A stretch of 64,000 nucleotides of DNA from the NCBI RefSeq assembly GCF_017654315.1, contig NZ_CP072203.1, positions 3,844,001 to 3,908,000 of the forward strand, given 5' to 3'. The stretch's first letter is position 1. Every line of letters starts with the position of its first letter. The DNA is from Gordonia polyisoprenivorans (lineage in GTDB: Bacteria > Actinomycetota > Actinomycetes > Mycobacteriales > Mycobacteriaceae). Under the pieces are notes generated by a model. The model ran no database searches and was not told the DNA's origin. It saw only the letters and a list, made by a program, of their open reading frames with translations. Positions 26,842 to 34,922 of this stretch are shown piece by piece. A program made the translations under genes and the position numbers.

Positions 26842-27420
26842 ATGCCACGCGCCTCCGCGGCCGACGCCGCTCAGACCGCTCAGCGCGTTCTCGACGCGGC
26901 AACCGAACTGTTCTCCTCACGAGGTTTCGCCGACGTCTCACTCGACGATGTCGCCGGCGCCGCAGGCGTCACGCGCGGGGCGGTCTACCACCACTACCGG
27001 AACAAAGCCGGCCTCTTCGGCGCTGTGGCCGCACGGCTGCAGGCGCGCGTCGCCGATGCGGTCGTGCACGCGGCGGAGGCGTCCGGCGCGGACCCCGGCG
27101 ACCAACTCCGCGCCGGATCGCACGCGTTCCTCGACGCGATCACGTCCGCCACCGCGGTGAGAATCCTGCTCATCGATGCCCCGTCGGTGGTCGGCTGGCA
27201 GGAGTGGCGTCGGCTCGACGCCGAGAACTCCGCAGCACACCTGCGCGATGCCCTGCGTGCGGCCGGCGTCGGCGAGGAACTGCTCGACGCGACCACCGCG
27301 CAACTGTCCGGCGCCATGAACGAAACCGCCCTCTGGATCGCCCAACACGCGACTACCGATGTCGCTCGCGCCCAAGCACACTCGGCCCTCGACCGACTCC
27401 TCGCCGCCTATCTCTCGTGA
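26842..27420 (+). CDS. TetR family transcriptional regulator
   Basis: The 192-residue protein has the TetR N-terminal helix-turn-helix: VLDAATELFSSRGFADVSLDDVAGAAGVTRGAVYHHYRNKAGLF (residues about 15-58). A variable helical ligand domain follows. It sits beside its probable operator (26776-26833) and would repress itself and the divergent VOC gene. With the VOC gene broken, the regulator may have lost its only nearby target. A good AGGAAGAG site precedes ATG 26842. Confidence 0.9.
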   Translation: MPRASAADAAQTAQRVLDAATELFSSRGFADVSLDDVAGAAGVTRGAVYHHYRNKAGLFGAVAARLQARVADAVVHAAEASGADPGDQLRAGSHAFLDAITSATAVRILLIDAPSVVGWQEWRRLDAENSAAHLRDALRAAGVGEELLDATTAQLSGAMNETALWIAQHATTDVARAQAHSALDRLLAAYLS

Positions 27421-27653
27421 CAGCGCCCCAGGTTCCCGACGGCTGGTGCGGGACCTGCCTGTTACCAGGCGGAGGACACCACCGACGACGAAGGCCGGCC
27501 GGTGCACACTCAGGTGTTCGCCGGCGACGGCGTGGACATTGCCACCGTTCACCGCCGTCGGACATGACAGCAACGGCGTCGTACCGGCCCAAGCCATTGA
27601 CGCGGCAAGTGGTTTCTCTCGCGTCAGCGCTGTGTGGGAAGCAGCCGCGACGC

Positions 27654-28028
27654 TCACCGAGTTGTAAGGCGATCCAGCGCGGCCGCCTTGGCGAGAAACT
27701 GAGTCAGGGCGTCTCTGCTGGTGGTCAGGCAGGTGATCTTGGCGTCGAGGTCGGCGATCTGTTCGCGGACCATGCCGGCGAGGATTTCGTCGCACGCGCT
27801 GGTCCAAGCCGTGGCGCCGGCCTGGCGGTCCAGGACGATCTTGATGAACCGGGTCGGTACGCCGGCGCTGCTGAGGTCGCGGATCGTGGCGACGTGCGCG
27901 AGGTCGGCGTCGGTGTAGTCGCGGTAGCCGTTGGGGCGCCTGCCCGGGCGCAACAATTCCTGCTCCTCGTAGTAGCGCAGCATCCGCGCCGCCACGCCTG
28001 TGTGGCGTGACACCTCTCCGATCCGCAT
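27654..28028 (-). CDS. MerR family transcriptional regulator
   Basis: From ATG 28028 the product is 124 residues. The winged-helix start MRIGEVSRHTGVAARMLRYYEEQELL is followed by GYRDYTDADLAHVATIRDL and a coiled dimer helix. There is no cluster of metal-binding Cys in the short C-terminal part, so it is more likely a drug- or redox-sensing MerR member than a metal sensor. It is divergent from an MFS efflux gene and shares its promoter region. Confidence 0.9.
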   Translation of the reverse strand: MRIGEVSRHTGVAARMLRYYEEQELLRPGRRPNGYRDYTDADLAHVATIRDLSSAGVPTRFIKIVLDRQAGATAWTSACDEILAGMVREQIADLDAKITCLTTSRDALTQFLAKAAALDRLTTR

Positions 28029-28068
28029 CCGCGCTCCCCTCCTTGCAAATCCGAGGTCGATCCCGCAC

Positions 28069-28100
28069 TTGACCTTGACAGTGATGTCAATGTTTAGCGT
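28069..28100 (+). promoter_or_regulatory. MerR-type promoter and operator for the MFS gene
   Basis: A -35-like TTGACC (28069-28074) and a -10-like TAGCGT (28095-28100) are separated by 20 bases, the long spacer typical of MerR-activated promoters. The spacer holds a perfect dyad TTGACA-GTGA-TGTCAA (28075-28090). The MFS ATG follows 6 bases after the -10, so the mRNA is likely leaderless. Confidence 0.65.
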
Positions 28101-28106
28101 AGCCAC

Positions 28107-29324
28107 ATGACCGAGCCCTTCGTTGCCAATACTCCCGCGGCCGCGTCTGCTCGTCGGGTGTGGCCGGTGCTCGCGGTGCTCACCGCAGCGACGTTCTTGA
28201 CCGTGACAGCCGAGATGCTGCCTTCGGCGCTGCTGCCCTCGATGAGCCACGACCTCGGAGTCTCCGAAGGGACGATCGGGGTGCTGGTCGGTGCGTGGGC
28301 GGTGACGATCGCGATCGTCGGCATTCCGCTGGTCCGGCTCACCCTGAGCGTGCCGCGAACCGTGCTGCTGACCGTCAGCCTCGCGGTGACCGCTCCGGCA
28401 AACCTGGTCACCGCTCTCGCGCCGGACTTCGCCGTGGCGCTGGTGGGCCGCATCCTCGCCGCGACCGCGCACGGCCTGTTCTGGGCACTGGTCGTCTCCT
28501 ACGTCGCCGCCATCGTCACACCGCAACGACTGGGCCGTGCGCTGTCGCTCGTGCTGGCCGGCCCCACCCTCGCGGGCCTTGCCGGACTCCCCGCCGCCGC
28601 GCTCATCGCGGAGCACACCGGGTGGCGGTGGGTGTTCGCCGGACTCTCGCTCATGCTCGCCCTGACCGCACTGGCGCTCAGGCTCATCCTTCCCCGCTCC
28701 CACCGCCCCGACACCTCTGCCGGCGCCGAGCCGGCCAAGGCGTGGGATCGCAGCGCACGCGGCGTGGTGTTCGTCGCGGCCGGCGGCGGCCTCGTGCTCG
28801 TCGGCCACTTCACCGCGTTCACTTACATCACCGCCCTCATCACCGACCTCAGCGGTCTCAGCGCAGGGGCGATCCCCGCGATCCTCCTGGTGCTCGGAGT
28901 CACCGGCAGCGCGGGCGTCCTCGCGTCCGGCGTCGCCGCCGACCGCTTCCCCCGGGCCTCGCTCGTCTCCGCGTCGGCGCTCGTGGCGGTCGGGCTCACG
29001 CTGCTCCTACTCGGCGATGGTTGCCGTGCCCTTTTCTTCGCCGGCACCGTCGTGTGGGGATTCGCGATCGGCGCGTTCCCACCGATCCTCCAAACCAGGG
29101 TGCTCCGGCTGTCCACCCCCACGTTTCGCCCCCTCGCCGGCAGCATCATCGTCACCGTCCTCAACCTCGGCGTCGCCACCGGAGCCACCCTCGGCGGAAT
29201 CATCCTCACGCGCGGACAGCCCGCACTCGTACTTGCAGCCGTGATTGCCGCGAGCACCGGAACGCTGATGCTCGCGCTCAGCTGCAGTGGCGACTCCCAC
29301 GGATCTCCGATGGGCCCCACGTGA
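28107..29324 (+). CDS. MFS transporter (DHA1-type drug efflux)
   Basis: The 405-residue protein has about 12 hydrophobic helices. The opening VLAVLTAATFLTVTAEMLPSALLP and GRILAATAHGLFWALVVSYVAAIV match the AraJ/Cml/sugar-efflux branch of DHA1 transporters. The motif-A-like loop is VAADRFPRASLV. It would be a proton-coupled exporter of small molecules such as drugs or sugars in the inner membrane. The divergent MerR gene and MerR-type promoter point to inducible expression. The next gene (AraC pseudogene) is convergent. Confidence 0.85.
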   Translation: MTEPFVANTPAAASARRVWPVLAVLTAATFLTVTAEMLPSALLPSMSHDLGVSEGTIGVLVGAWAVTIAIVGIPLVRLTLSVPRTVLLTVSLAVTAPANLVTALAPDFAVALVGRILAATAHGLFWALVVSYVAAIVTPQRLGRALSLVLAGPTLAGLAGLPAAALIAEHTGWRWVFAGLSLMLALTALALRLILPRSHRPDTSAGAEPAKAWDRSARGVVFVAAGGGLVLVGHFTAFTYITALITDLSGLSAGAIPAILLVLGVTGSAGVLASGVAADRFPRASLVSASALVAVGLTLLLLGDGCRALFFAGTVVWGFAIGAFPPILQTRVLRLSTPTFRPLAGSIIVTVLNLGVATGATLGGIILTRGQPALVLAAVIAASTGTLMLALSCSGDSHGSPMGPT

Positions 29325-29401
29325 ACAGCTCTCACGTCTCGGCACAGGTGTCGCGCCGTCATCACCCCTGCCTGCTGCAACGGGGTGAGGGTCTGATGGG
29401 C

Positions 29402-30297
29402 CTAATGCTCATTGCAAGGCTGGCCGTTCTCACGTGGGCGTTCGATCGGCATCCAGAGCTCGGTGGTCGCGGTGCTGAAGTCCTCGGCGCGATCGACGAC
29501 TGCGACGATCGAGGGGCCGGGGCGCAGTAGCCACGGGTTCGACGGGAACCACTCGGAGGCTGCGGCTGCGTAGCTCTCTTGCAAGGCAGTCGGGTAGGGC
29601 CGCGCTGGAGCGGAATACTGCCCAGGTGCCGCTGGGAATCTCGATCACCTCGAGGTCTTCGAGTGCGGTCGTCGCGGCGTCGAGTGCGACGCCATGCAGG
29701 TACGTGAGCTCGCTCCCTTCGGTGTAGTCGGGATCGACATCGGCGCTGACCTGGAGCAGACCGGAGCTCCGTGTTCGCGAGCTCCTTGAGACGTGCATGT
29801 TCATCTGCGGGCAGTGACGCGATGTGCGCCTCGATATGGGGGTTCCGTCCAGTGTGGATGCGCGGGACGCGAGTGGCGTGGCCGACGAGCCGGAATTCTG
29901 GCCGGTCGGTGATGCGGGTATCCATTGAGGTGTTCCCTTCGATGGTCAGGCGAAGCCTGAGCTGCGGTTGTGATCGAAGGGGGCCGCCGTCGTTGCGGAC
30001 GTCGGCGGGAGCCGCACCGTGGACGGCCCGGAACGCCCGCCCGAATGCCTCAGCAGAGCAGTAGCCGAATTGAACTGCGATATCCAACACCGGAGCACCG
30101 GCGATCACGTCGGCCGCCGCGACAGTCATCCGCCGTCGACGCACGTACTCGGACAACGGCATGCCCGTCAGCGACGAGAACACGCGCCGCAAGTGGTACT
30201 CGGTGGTGCCGAGGGTCCTCGCCAGTGCAGCGACGTCGAGGTCGTCGGATAGGTGTGCCTCAACGAACTCGATCAGCCTGTTGAGCTCAGTGATCAC
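29402..30297 (-). pseudogene. AraC-type regulator with GyrI-like ligand domain, two frameshifts
   Basis: The N-terminal AraC double helix-turn-helix is intact (IEFVEAHLSDDLDVAALARTLGTTEYHLRRVFSSLTG, then GYCSAEAFGRAFRAVHG). The GyrI-like domain starts normally (MDTRITDRPEFRLVGHATRVP...LKELANTE). It then shifts frame near 29,770 to SGLLQVSADVDPDYTEGSELTYLHGV. It shifts again near 29,600 to YPTALQESYAAAASEWFPSNPWLLRPGPSIV, ending with a stop at 29402. Adding one C in the GGCCC run repairs the second shift; the first needs a two-base gain or one-base loss. The full protein would be about 298 residues. Confidence 0.75.
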
Positions 30298-30722
30298 TGA
30301 TGCCTCCTCTCGCCATCAATCCTGCGGGGCGGTCTCAGCACGCCCGATCGTTGCGGTCCGGTTCGATCGGGGCTCCAAGATCCTGCAGCGGGACGCGCTT
30401 TCTCCCAAACCATCTCAGGAGCAGCGCGCGGCGCGGGCATGGTGCGGACGCTGCCCCACTCGCCGAAACCGGGAGCTCTTGGTCGGTCCGCACGAGCGCG
30501 TTGGGGCAGATATCGGCTCGCGTGGATGTGCAAGGGCCTCGACCGATGGCCGACACTTCGAAGGCCCGAGAGCTCTTCGCGATGACATCGGGCACGGATT
30601 ATCGGGTGCCGACGACAGACGACCCACACGCTGGAAGCCAAGGGGCAGCTCTGTTCAAGACGGGGCGAATGCCTCCTCGAAGGGCGCCCCCGACGCGCAC
30701 CCGGCACTCGAAGGGAAGCACT
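30298..30722. other. No intact gene; degraded DNA between two GyrI-like remnants
   Basis: This 425-base stretch holds no frame with convincing protein features on either strand. It separates the start of the AraC pseudogene from an inverted, truncated GyrI-like domain. It is probably decayed remains of the second regulator's neighbourhood. I see no repeats or RNA gene in it. Confidence 0.5.
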
Positions 30723-30965
30723 GTGGACACTCGCATCATCGACCGCCTCGCCTTCCGCCTCGTCGGCTACGCGGCTCGCGTTCCGCTCGTCCGTCATGGG
30801 CGAAATCCTCAGAGGCACACATCGCGTCGTTGCCGGTCGAGGAGCGTGGGCGGCTCAAAGCCACTCGGTGACACCGAACCGGTGGGCCTGCTCCATGTCA
30901 GCGCAGACGTTGACCCCGACTATGCAGAGGGCAGCCTGTTCGCCGTCGCGCCGCGATCCTGCGGC
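30723..30965 (+). pseudogene. Truncated, frameshifted second copy of a GyrI-like domain
   Basis: The plus strand encodes VDTRIIDRLAFRLVGYAARVPLVRHGRNP, then in another frame EAHIASLPVEERGRLKA, then in the first frame again EPVGLLHVSADVDPDYAEGSLF. Each piece aligns with the GyrI-like domain of the AraC pseudogene 1 kb away, on the opposite strand. The copy stops abruptly near 30,965, where unrelated sequence begins. I take this as the left edge of the genomic island. Confidence 0.65.
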
Positions 30966-30990
30966 CCCGCGGCCGTGGGATATTTGCCAG

Positions 30991-32595
30991 GTGAATCGGA
31001 AAGAGCGTCGCGCAGAGGAACGCCGGCAGGCGAAGGCCGCGCGGAAGGCCGAGAAGCACCAGAGGACGAGCACTCCTACCTCACCTCCGCGCCAGCCGGC
31101 GAACTCGACGGGCTACACCGTCCCGATGCCCGACCTGACTGGCCTGCCGCCAGAAATGGAAGTAGTACTGCGGTCGATGCAGCAGCACCAGCCGATGGTG
31201 ATCACCGCAGGGATGGTCGGGATCACCCCGCTGACTGAGGTCGAGCGGCAGGAACTGCTTGCCGAGGTCGACGTCCAGGACGCCCTCCTACGAATAGCGC
31301 AGATCCAGGCGAAGTGGGACGTCGCATCCACCACACACTGGGATCTCAAGCCTCTCCACCGTGAACTTCTGGCTTCTGCCTCCGCAGATTGGGTACCCGC
31401 AGTGCGAGCCGAGATCGATCGCGGGAACGTGATCGCAGCACCGCACGTCACCGCCGGGTTGATGCGTGCGCTGATGGAGACTGACTCGACCACCGCGAGA
31501 TTGCTGACCGCGGACGAACTGCTGCTTCTGCTGATCTCGATCTCTACCGAGCGCGACTTACGTCCCGAGTTCGCATCGGACACGCCCACGCCCACCGAGA
31601 TCGCGGCGCTCGACGCACGACAGCAAGCCATGGCGCCGGAGGACCTGATCGCCTTGTCGCAAGAGGAGTTGCAGGACCAGGCCGCCAATGCTCTGTTCAA
31701 CACGCCGCGCAAGATCGAATGTCTTAAGGCTGACGCCCTCGACTTCTGGTACTCGCCATGGGCGGACAGGGCTCACGACAGTCTCGGGGCGACCCCCGCC
31801 GAGACCTTCGGGGACGCGACTGGGATCGATCTCGACGATTTCCTCCGCCTGGGAGCATCTATAGCCAACAGCATCGCTGCCGGCCAGACGATCGTCACGC
31901 TCGGCGACCTGACCGACAACGAGCAGTTGCATGGATACATCGCCGAGAACATGACACTCGACCTCGCTGGGTTCCGCGAGCAGCTTGCGGCGGACCGGGC
32001 CCGGGGGAACGTCAAACTTCAGCGGTACACATTCACCCGGTTCCCGTTCCTCGACCTCGGAGACCGGCGCCTGCTCATCCTGCGCGCCCAATGGGCAACG
32101 GAGCGATTCTTCGGCGACGCCGCCCAGTTCGACGTGATGGCAGCGTTTGGAGCGAAGGGCGATAGGAGGAGTGCGAACAGGTTCAACGATGCCGTGAAGT
32201 ACCAGTTCGAGGACATCGTCGGGGCGACTCTCGCCCGAATCGCAGCGCGGAGCCGGAGGGTCAACGAGGTGGTGTCGGAACCTGAGATGCAGGAGCGGTG
32301 GACGGAGAAGAAGGGACAGAAGCCGTCAGTGTGTGACTGGGCCCTTCGTGCCGGCCCCATCACGGTTCTCGTAGACGCAACCCACCACCCTCTGAACGCC
32401 ACGCTCGCACAGGGCCTAGGGGACGGGGAGATGTATGACACCGACGCAAACAAGATCCTGACCGATGGGAAATTCCGACAGTTCGCCTCAGTCATGCGGC
32501 TGGCGCGCCGACTTGGATTCTCCGGGGGCCGCAGCCGGACATGGTCTTCATCTCGTTCGTGGTGGTGCCGAACTCCGGCACTCCAGGCTCGATGA
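30991..32595 (+). CDS. Unknown island protein (N-terminal part; probably frameshifted at the end)
   Basis: From GTG 30991 this frame gives 534 residues. A highly basic N-terminus (NRKERRAEERRQAKAARKAEKH) is followed by a Pro/Ser linker and a long mixed region with no motif I can name. The segment PSVCDWALRAGPITVLVDATHHPLN near 450 has the look of a beta-hairpin with an acidic residue, and a nuclease-like fold is conceivable but unproven. The last 20 residues turn Ser/Trp/Arg-rich. The sensible continuation is in another frame (see 32526-32879), restored by one extra G in the G5 run near 32,524. ATG 31126 is another possible start. It is followed directly by a second unknown gene. Confidence 0.55.
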   Translation: MNRKERRAEERRQAKAARKAEKHQRTSTPTSPPRQPANSTGYTVPMPDLTGLPPEMEVVLRSMQQHQPMVITAGMVGITPLTEVERQELLAEVDVQDALLRIAQIQAKWDVASTTHWDLKPLHRELLASASADWVPAVRAEIDRGNVIAAPHVTAGLMRALMETDSTTARLLTADELLLLLISISTERDLRPEFASDTPTPTEIAALDARQQAMAPEDLIALSQEELQDQAANALFNTPRKIECLKADALDFWYSPWADRAHDSLGATPAETFGDATGIDLDDFLRLGASIANSIAAGQTIVTLGDLTDNEQLHGYIAENMTLDLAGFREQLAADRARGNVKLQRYTFTRFPFLDLGDRRLLILRAQWATERFFGDAAQFDVMAAFGAKGDRRSANRFNDAVKYQFEDIVGATLARIAARSRRVNEVVSEPEMQERWTEKKGQKPSVCDWALRAGPITVLVDATHHPLNATLAQGLGDGEMYDTDANKILTDGKFRQFASVMRLARRLGFSGGRSRTWSSSRSWWCRTPALQAR

Positions 32596-32879
32596 TGGCC
32601 GAACTCGACTACGGCAGCCGCGGCAAGGATGTCTTCTCAGAGTTTCAAGGCCGCGTCGCGCGACCGACCGTCTTACTGCTTCAGGATCTTCAACTCCTCG
32701 AAGGGATAGGCGACTACACGCCGGTGGATGTCGTGCCCTTCCTGTACGAGTGGCGCAAGTTCCCGGTACCGATACCACTGCAGACGTTTCTGGAGATCAG
32801 GGGCATGCCACGACCGCTTCCTCAGCACCTCCTCGCTGCCTCGAAGCAGCTCAACCGCAGACTCGGCGAGAGCCGATAG
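32526..32879 (+). pseudogene. Displaced C-terminus of the 30991 gene
   Basis: This frame reads GPQPDMVFISFVVVPNSGTPGSMMAELDYGSRG and ends KQLNRRLGESR at 32879. It has ordinary protein composition, whereas the overlapping end of the upstream frame does not. One G added to the run at about 32,520-32,528 joins the two into a protein of about 630 residues ending 7 bases before the next gene. If the shift is real, this part could only be made by reinitiation at ATG 32541. Confidence 0.6.
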
Positions 32880-32886
32880 GGAGTCC

Positions 32887-33738
32887 ATGAACCAGGAAGA
32901 CTTCTTCTCCGAGACCACCCCGACCGATGGTCCCTGGGGTTCGGTGACCTCTGCGAAGCTGCGGAAGGACCTACTCAACGAGCTCCGAGCTGGGTCGATT
33001 CCCGGAACTGCAGACATCGACGCAGCCATCGCATTGACCGGCCTGGTGAGGAACGACCTAATCGCCTACGGAACCGGCGGCGGGAACACTCTCGACGACA
33101 AGGAGATCGCTCTCGCTCAGCGGGCCCTCACGGCCACCCTCGACCGCCTCGGGATCTCTCTAAAGTTGCCGTGGCGCGACTTCACGACGTTCCGGTCGTA
33201 CTGGCTGACGAACGAAGGCCACGGATCGTGGCAGGCGCGACGGAACCTGCTGGATAAGTTCTTCGGTCCGGTCCAGGAGGAGTTGGACCGGCAAGAGAAG
33301 GCGCAGTTCCACGCCACCACAGCTGAGGCGGTGTCGCCGCACACCTCGACGGGCTGGCCGAAGGTCGACGAAGAACTCACCGAGCTCCGCAGGCGGTTCC
33401 GCACCGCGGCCACCACGCAGGACTACCGCGACGTTGGCAACCGCGCAGTCGCTGTGCTGGAGGCGCTGAGCCGCACCATCTACAACCCGCGAGTCCATCT
33501 GCGCGACGGGGAAACCGAACCCCCTGCCGACAGGTCGAAGCAGCGAATCGGCCGCTACATCGAGGACTCGCTCGCGGGCAAGGACAACGAAGCGATACGC
33601 GGTGTGGCTAACAAAGTCATCGAACTCGCCCACAGCGTGAAGCACTCGACGACGCCCTCCCGACGGGAGGCCGGAATTGCAGCGGACTCGGTGATCATGC
33701 TTACGAACATCCTGCGGCGCGTGGACCAAGATTCTTGA
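32887..33738 (+). CDS. Unknown island protein with HEPN-like C-terminal helices
   Basis: From ATG 32887 (GGGAG site 5 bases upstream) the product is 283 residues. It is soluble and mostly helical. The C-terminal part, RRRFRTAATTQDYRDVGNRAVAVLEALSRTIYNP and VANKVIELAHSVKHSTTPSRREAGIAADSVIMLTNIL, resembles the helical tail of abortive-infection/HEPN-like proteins. The expected RxxxxH is not evident, so this is only a hint. It is 7 bases after the preceding gene, so the two probably form a two-gene unit on the island. Confidence 0.6.
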   Translation: MNQEDFFSETTPTDGPWGSVTSAKLRKDLLNELRAGSIPGTADIDAAIALTGLVRNDLIAYGTGGGNTLDDKEIALAQRALTATLDRLGISLKLPWRDFTTFRSYWLTNEGHGSWQARRNLLDKFFGPVQEELDRQEKAQFHATTAEAVSPHTSTGWPKVDEELTELRRRFRTAATTQDYRDVGNRAVAVLEALSRTIYNPRVHLRDGETEPPADRSKQRIGRYIEDSLAGKDNEAIRGVANKVIELAHSVKHSTTPSRREAGIAADSVIMLTNILRRVDQDS

Positions 33739-33747
33739 CGAGTAGCC

Positions 33748-33954
33748 CTACTCCCCACGCCCCCATCTCAACGGCGTGTGGAACACCAGCCACACCACAC
33801 CGTCACGATCGATCTCGACGCCGACGGGCCACCCATTCGCCAGCACGCGCTCCGTGAGGTAGGGACATATCGCGCGCATGTCCTCGACCACAACCTGCAG
33901 GACCAACTGAACGTCTTCGTCCTCAGATATCTCGCCACTGATCCACACACTCAC
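33748..33954 (-). CDS. Small acidic hypothetical protein
   Basis: A GTG start at 33954 with a GGAG site 7 bases upstream gives 68 residues: acidic, no Cys, with EISEDEDVQLVLQVVVEDMRAICP and VEIDRDGVVWLVFHTPLRWG. Composition and the ribosome-binding site support real translation. It is convergent with the 32887 gene, with 9 bases between the stops. I see no recognisable family. Confidence 0.5.
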   Translation of the reverse strand: MSVWISGEISEDEDVQLVLQVVVEDMRAICPYLTERVLANGWPVGVEIDRDGVVWLVFHTPLRWGRGE

Positions 33955-34172
33955 ACCGATTCTCCGTTTTAGAGAACGATCGCGCTGGCATCGTGGTCCG
34001 ACCGAGTGACAGGCGGACCGCGAGAGATCGCGTCTTTCACGGACTCACCTGCACGACACCGCTACACCTCGGCGACACGCCGCCGACGAATTACATCATT
34101 GTGATTTGTCGTCATAGCGAGGGCATACAGTAGGCGCGTCCGGACCGAACCGCGTGGCTAGGAGCACTCACG

Positions 34173-34919
34173 ATGGCAGATCGATCGGCGATCGAGTGGA
34201 CCGAAGCGACGTGGAACCCCGTCACCGGCTGCGACCGCGTCTCCCCCGGCTGCGACCACTGCTACGCGCAGACGCTCGCCAAGCGGCTGAAAGCCATGGG
34301 TTCAGCCAAGTACCAAGCAGATGGAGACCCGCGGACGTCCGGCCCCGGCTTCGGCCTCACGCTCCACCCTCAAGCGCTCGATGAGCCGAAGCGGTGGCGG
34401 AACCCGCGCGTGGTGTTCGTGAACTCGATGAGCGACTTGTTCCACGCGCGAGTTCCCATTGACTTCATCCGTGACGTGTTCGACGTGATGCGCGAAACCC
34501 CACAGCACACCTACCAGGTACTCACCAAGCGGAGCCTGCGTCTGCGTCGCGTCGCCGACCGGCTCGACTGGCCGGAGAACCTCTGGATGGGCGTCTCGGT
34601 CGAGAATTCCGACGTCCTCAACCGCGTAGACCACCTCCGTGAGGTGCCGGCAGCCGTCCGCTTCTTGTCCAGCGAGCCGCTCCTCGGCCCGCTGGACGGC
34701 ATCAACCTCGATGGAATCGGTTGGGTGATCGCAGGCGGAGAGTCTGGTCCGAACTACCGGCCGATGGAACTCTCCTGGGCGAGGGGCATCCGCGACGCAT
34801 GCCAGGAAGCCGACGTGCCCTTCTTCTTCAAGCAGTGGGGCGGGCGCACACCGAAAGCCCTCGGCCGCGAGCTCGACGGTCAGCTCTGGGACGAAATGCC
34901 GGGTTCGGCGGCGGGATAG
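34173..34919 (+). CDS. DUF5131 (phage Gp37/Gp68) three-Cys-motif protein
   Basis: The 248-residue protein matches the Gp37/Gp68 family: IEWTEATWNPVTGC...GCDHCYAQTLAKRLK at the N-terminus, then FVNSMSDLFH, YQVLTKRS, LWMGVSVEN, RFLSSEPLLGPL, WVIAGGESG and FFFKQWGG. The three Cys (20, 27, 30; C-x6-C-x2-C, followed by YA) recall the iron-sulphur triad of radical-SAM enzymes, though spacing differs. The family occurs in phages and mobile islands and is known to pair with TcmP proteins. Here its stop lies 3 bases from the stop of a convergent TcmP gene. The start has GGAG 9 bases upstream. No biochemical role is established. Confidence 0.85.
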   Translation: MADRSAIEWTEATWNPVTGCDRVSPGCDHCYAQTLAKRLKAMGSAKYQADGDPRTSGPGFGLTLHPQALDEPKRWRNPRVVFVNSMSDLFHARVPIDFIRDVFDVMRETPQHTYQVLTKRSLRLRRVADRLDWPENLWMGVSVENSDVLNRVDHLREVPAAVRFLSSEPLLGPLDGINLDGIGWVIAGGESGPNYRPMELSWARGIRDACQEADVPFFFKQWGGRTPKALGRELDGQLWDEMPGSAAG

Positions 34920-34922
34920 TCC

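Noticed and set aside
27421..27653. Possible gene remnant between TetR and MerR genes
   Set aside because: A short plausible stretch (DEGRPVHTQVFAGDGVDIATV) exists, but no start, length or family supports it.
34173..34919. Calling the DUF5131 protein a true radical-SAM enzyme
   Set aside because: The Cys spacing is C-x6-C-x2-C, not the canonical C-x3-C-x2-C; only a resemblance can be claimed.
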